A DNA stretch of 5,017 nucleotides from positions 1-5,017 of the forward strand of contig CAUBWQ010000097.1 in assembly GCA_958439775.1 (NCBI GenBank), in the 5' to 3' direction. The notes under the pieces were generated by a model. The model had not been told where the DNA came from. It did no database searches and saw nothing but the letters and a program-made list of their open reading frames with translations. A program made the position numbers and the translations under genes. Of this stretch, positions 4,284 to 5,017 are shown piece by piece. The stretch's first letter is position 1. Each line of letters begins with the position of its first letter. The DNA comes from an uncultured Collinsella sp. GTDB taxonomy: Bacteria; Actinomycetota; Coriobacteriia; Coriobacteriales; Coriobacteriaceae.

Positions 4284-5017
4284 CTATTTCTCGCTTCTCT
4301 GTATATAGGCGTTGATGAAGGCTTCGTAGCCTTTAACTGCTTTTATTTCTGATTGTTGAACGAGGCTTGTATACGTTTTGAGCGTGATATTGGGGTCCGC
4401 GTGGCCAAGAATACCTTGCACGCTTCTAACGTCCGATCCGTTCGCCAGCATAAAAGTGCTTACACAATGCCTGAGCTGATGCGGGCAGATGCCCTTATAT
4501 AGTTTTCCGCCAGTCGAATTGTTCGGCTCATAGATTCCAAGATTGCAGCTAACTGCGAAATCGCGAAACCAATGGTTGAAGATGTAGTTTTTCATGTGAC
4601 AGACAGTAGGGATCCCTTGCTCGACAGCAATATCGCTAATGATGGGAGTGCTGCCAGTCTGGGACAGCCCCAGAGAGGCCAGGAGCTCTTTTTGTATGGC
4701 TGACCATGATTGAAGACGTTCGGTCAAGGTTTCTCCAACGGGGATTTTGCGTTGGCTTTCTTGTGACTTGGGTGCCCTCAGTTCATGGTCGTTGGTGTAC
4801 TGCCTGTCAATTTTCAAGGTTTTATTGGCAGGGTCCCAATCGCGCCATTCGAGGCCCAGCATCTCGCCTTTCCGCATACCCGTATACACTAGTACTAGTG
4901 TACCAACAGCTTCGGCGGTGAGCTCAATGTGTTGAAGATGTGTGCATAGGGTAGCTACTTGGTCGATTGTCAGTGATTCTCTTTTGTTGCGTGGTCTGCG
5001 AACATGAACGGTAGCGC
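4284..5017 (-). CDS. Tyrosine recombinase / integrase (5' end outside window)
   Basis: This site-specific integrase would catalyse insertion and excision of the mobile element. The frame is open to the window edge and 243 residues are visible; the N-terminal arm- and core-binding domains are missing from view. The visible part begins just before the catalytic domain (KRESLTIDQVATLC). All catalytic residues are present: Arg in YTGMRKGEMLGLEW (codon 4872-4874), the beta-hairpin Lys in RAPKSQ (4767-4769), the HQLRH box (His 4479-4481, Arg 4470-4472), the LGH His (4401-4403) and the nucleophile Tyr in LKTYTSL (4371-4373). The C-terminus continues for about 28 residues after the Tyr. It resembles integrases of integrative conjugative elements and prophages. 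It is first in the int-xis-winged-helix order on the minus strand. An internal GTG at 4887-4889 is not the true start, because conserved sequence continues upstream of it. Confidence 0.92.
   Translation of the reverse strand, partial: ATVHVRRPRNKRESLTIDQVATLCTHLQHIELTAEAVGTLVLVYTGMRKGEMLGLEWRDWDPANKTLKIDRQYTNDHELRAPKSQESQRKIPVGETLTERLQSWSAIQKELLASLGLSQTGSTPIISDIAVEQGIPTVCHMKNYIFNHWFRDFAVSCNLGIYEPNNSTGGKLYKGICPHQLRHCVSTFMLANGSDVRSVQGILGHADPNITLKTYTSLVQQSEIKAVKGYEAFINAYIQRSEK
4885..4902. repeat. Perfect 18-bp palindrome within int
   Basis: TACACTAGTACTAGTGTA reads the same on both strands and contains ACTAGT twice. It encodes part of the hydrophobic helix TLVLVYTG before the catalytic Arg, using CTA and GTA codons that would be uncommon in a GC-rich actinobacterium. 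It may be a protein-binding site or a coincidence of repeated Leu-Val codons. Confidence 0.5.

Larger units (their letters stand above)
4177..4286. repeat. TAGCATGT / ACATGCTA inverted repeat with extra ACATGC copy
   Basis: TAGCATGT at 4177-4184 is inverted exactly at 4279-4286, where it overlaps the integrase stop codon. A further ACATGC lies at 4153-4158 inside the dyad. Another smaller pair, TAGATG (4197-4202) and CATCTA (4217-4222), lies between them. Repeated short sites beside int and xis genes are often arm-type integrase or Xis binding sites; this is an inference. Confidence 0.35.

Noticed and set aside
1..5017. CRISPR array, tRNA, rRNA, toxin-antitoxin or defence genes
   Set aside because: No regularly spaced longer repeats, no cloverleaf or rRNA-like stretch, and no recognisable defence domains were seen on either strand.

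Overview
The window looks like accessory DNA from a GC-rich bacterium, most likely a gut actinobacterium of the Coriobacteriia (Eggerthella/Gordonibacter-like). This is an inference from the style of the genes; there is no rRNA, tRNA or housekeeping gene here to confirm it. By eye, base composition is mosaic: the left half (insertion sequence) is very GC-rich, the coiled-coil gene is intermediate, and the right 2 kb (integration module) is clearly lower in GC.

Left region (about 3-2461): an apparently complete IS21-family insertion sequence with istA (DDE transposase) and istB (AAA+ helper ATPase), overlapping by 11 bases. Both ends carry a matching set of AGCA repeats in inverted orientation with identical 9-14-9 spacing. 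The istA leader contains two strong tandem hairpins just before a well-placed Shine-Dalgarno and a GTG start.

Middle region (2441-3423): the right end of the IS runs into a minus-strand gene for a mostly coiled-coil protein. The IS seems to supply its last six codons and stop, so the gene is probably 3'-truncated. A 123-bp divergent intergenic region with inverted repeats separates it from a small plus-strand ORF of unknown function.

Right region (3424-5017, all minus strand): an integration module. It holds a tyrosine recombinase whose 5' end lies outside the window, a 218-bp regulatory gap dense in dyad symmetry, an 81-aa excisionase-like MerR/HTH_17-type protein, and a 128-aa winged-helix protein translationally coupled to it. 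The likely logic is that Int and Xis drive integration and excision of a mobile element (ICE, prophage or related island), and the small DNA-binding proteins regulate it. The IS21 element is probably a later passenger. I see no clear new defence or other accessory system. The best leads are the structured int-xis gap, the uncharacterised winged-helix partner, and the IS leader and end architecture.
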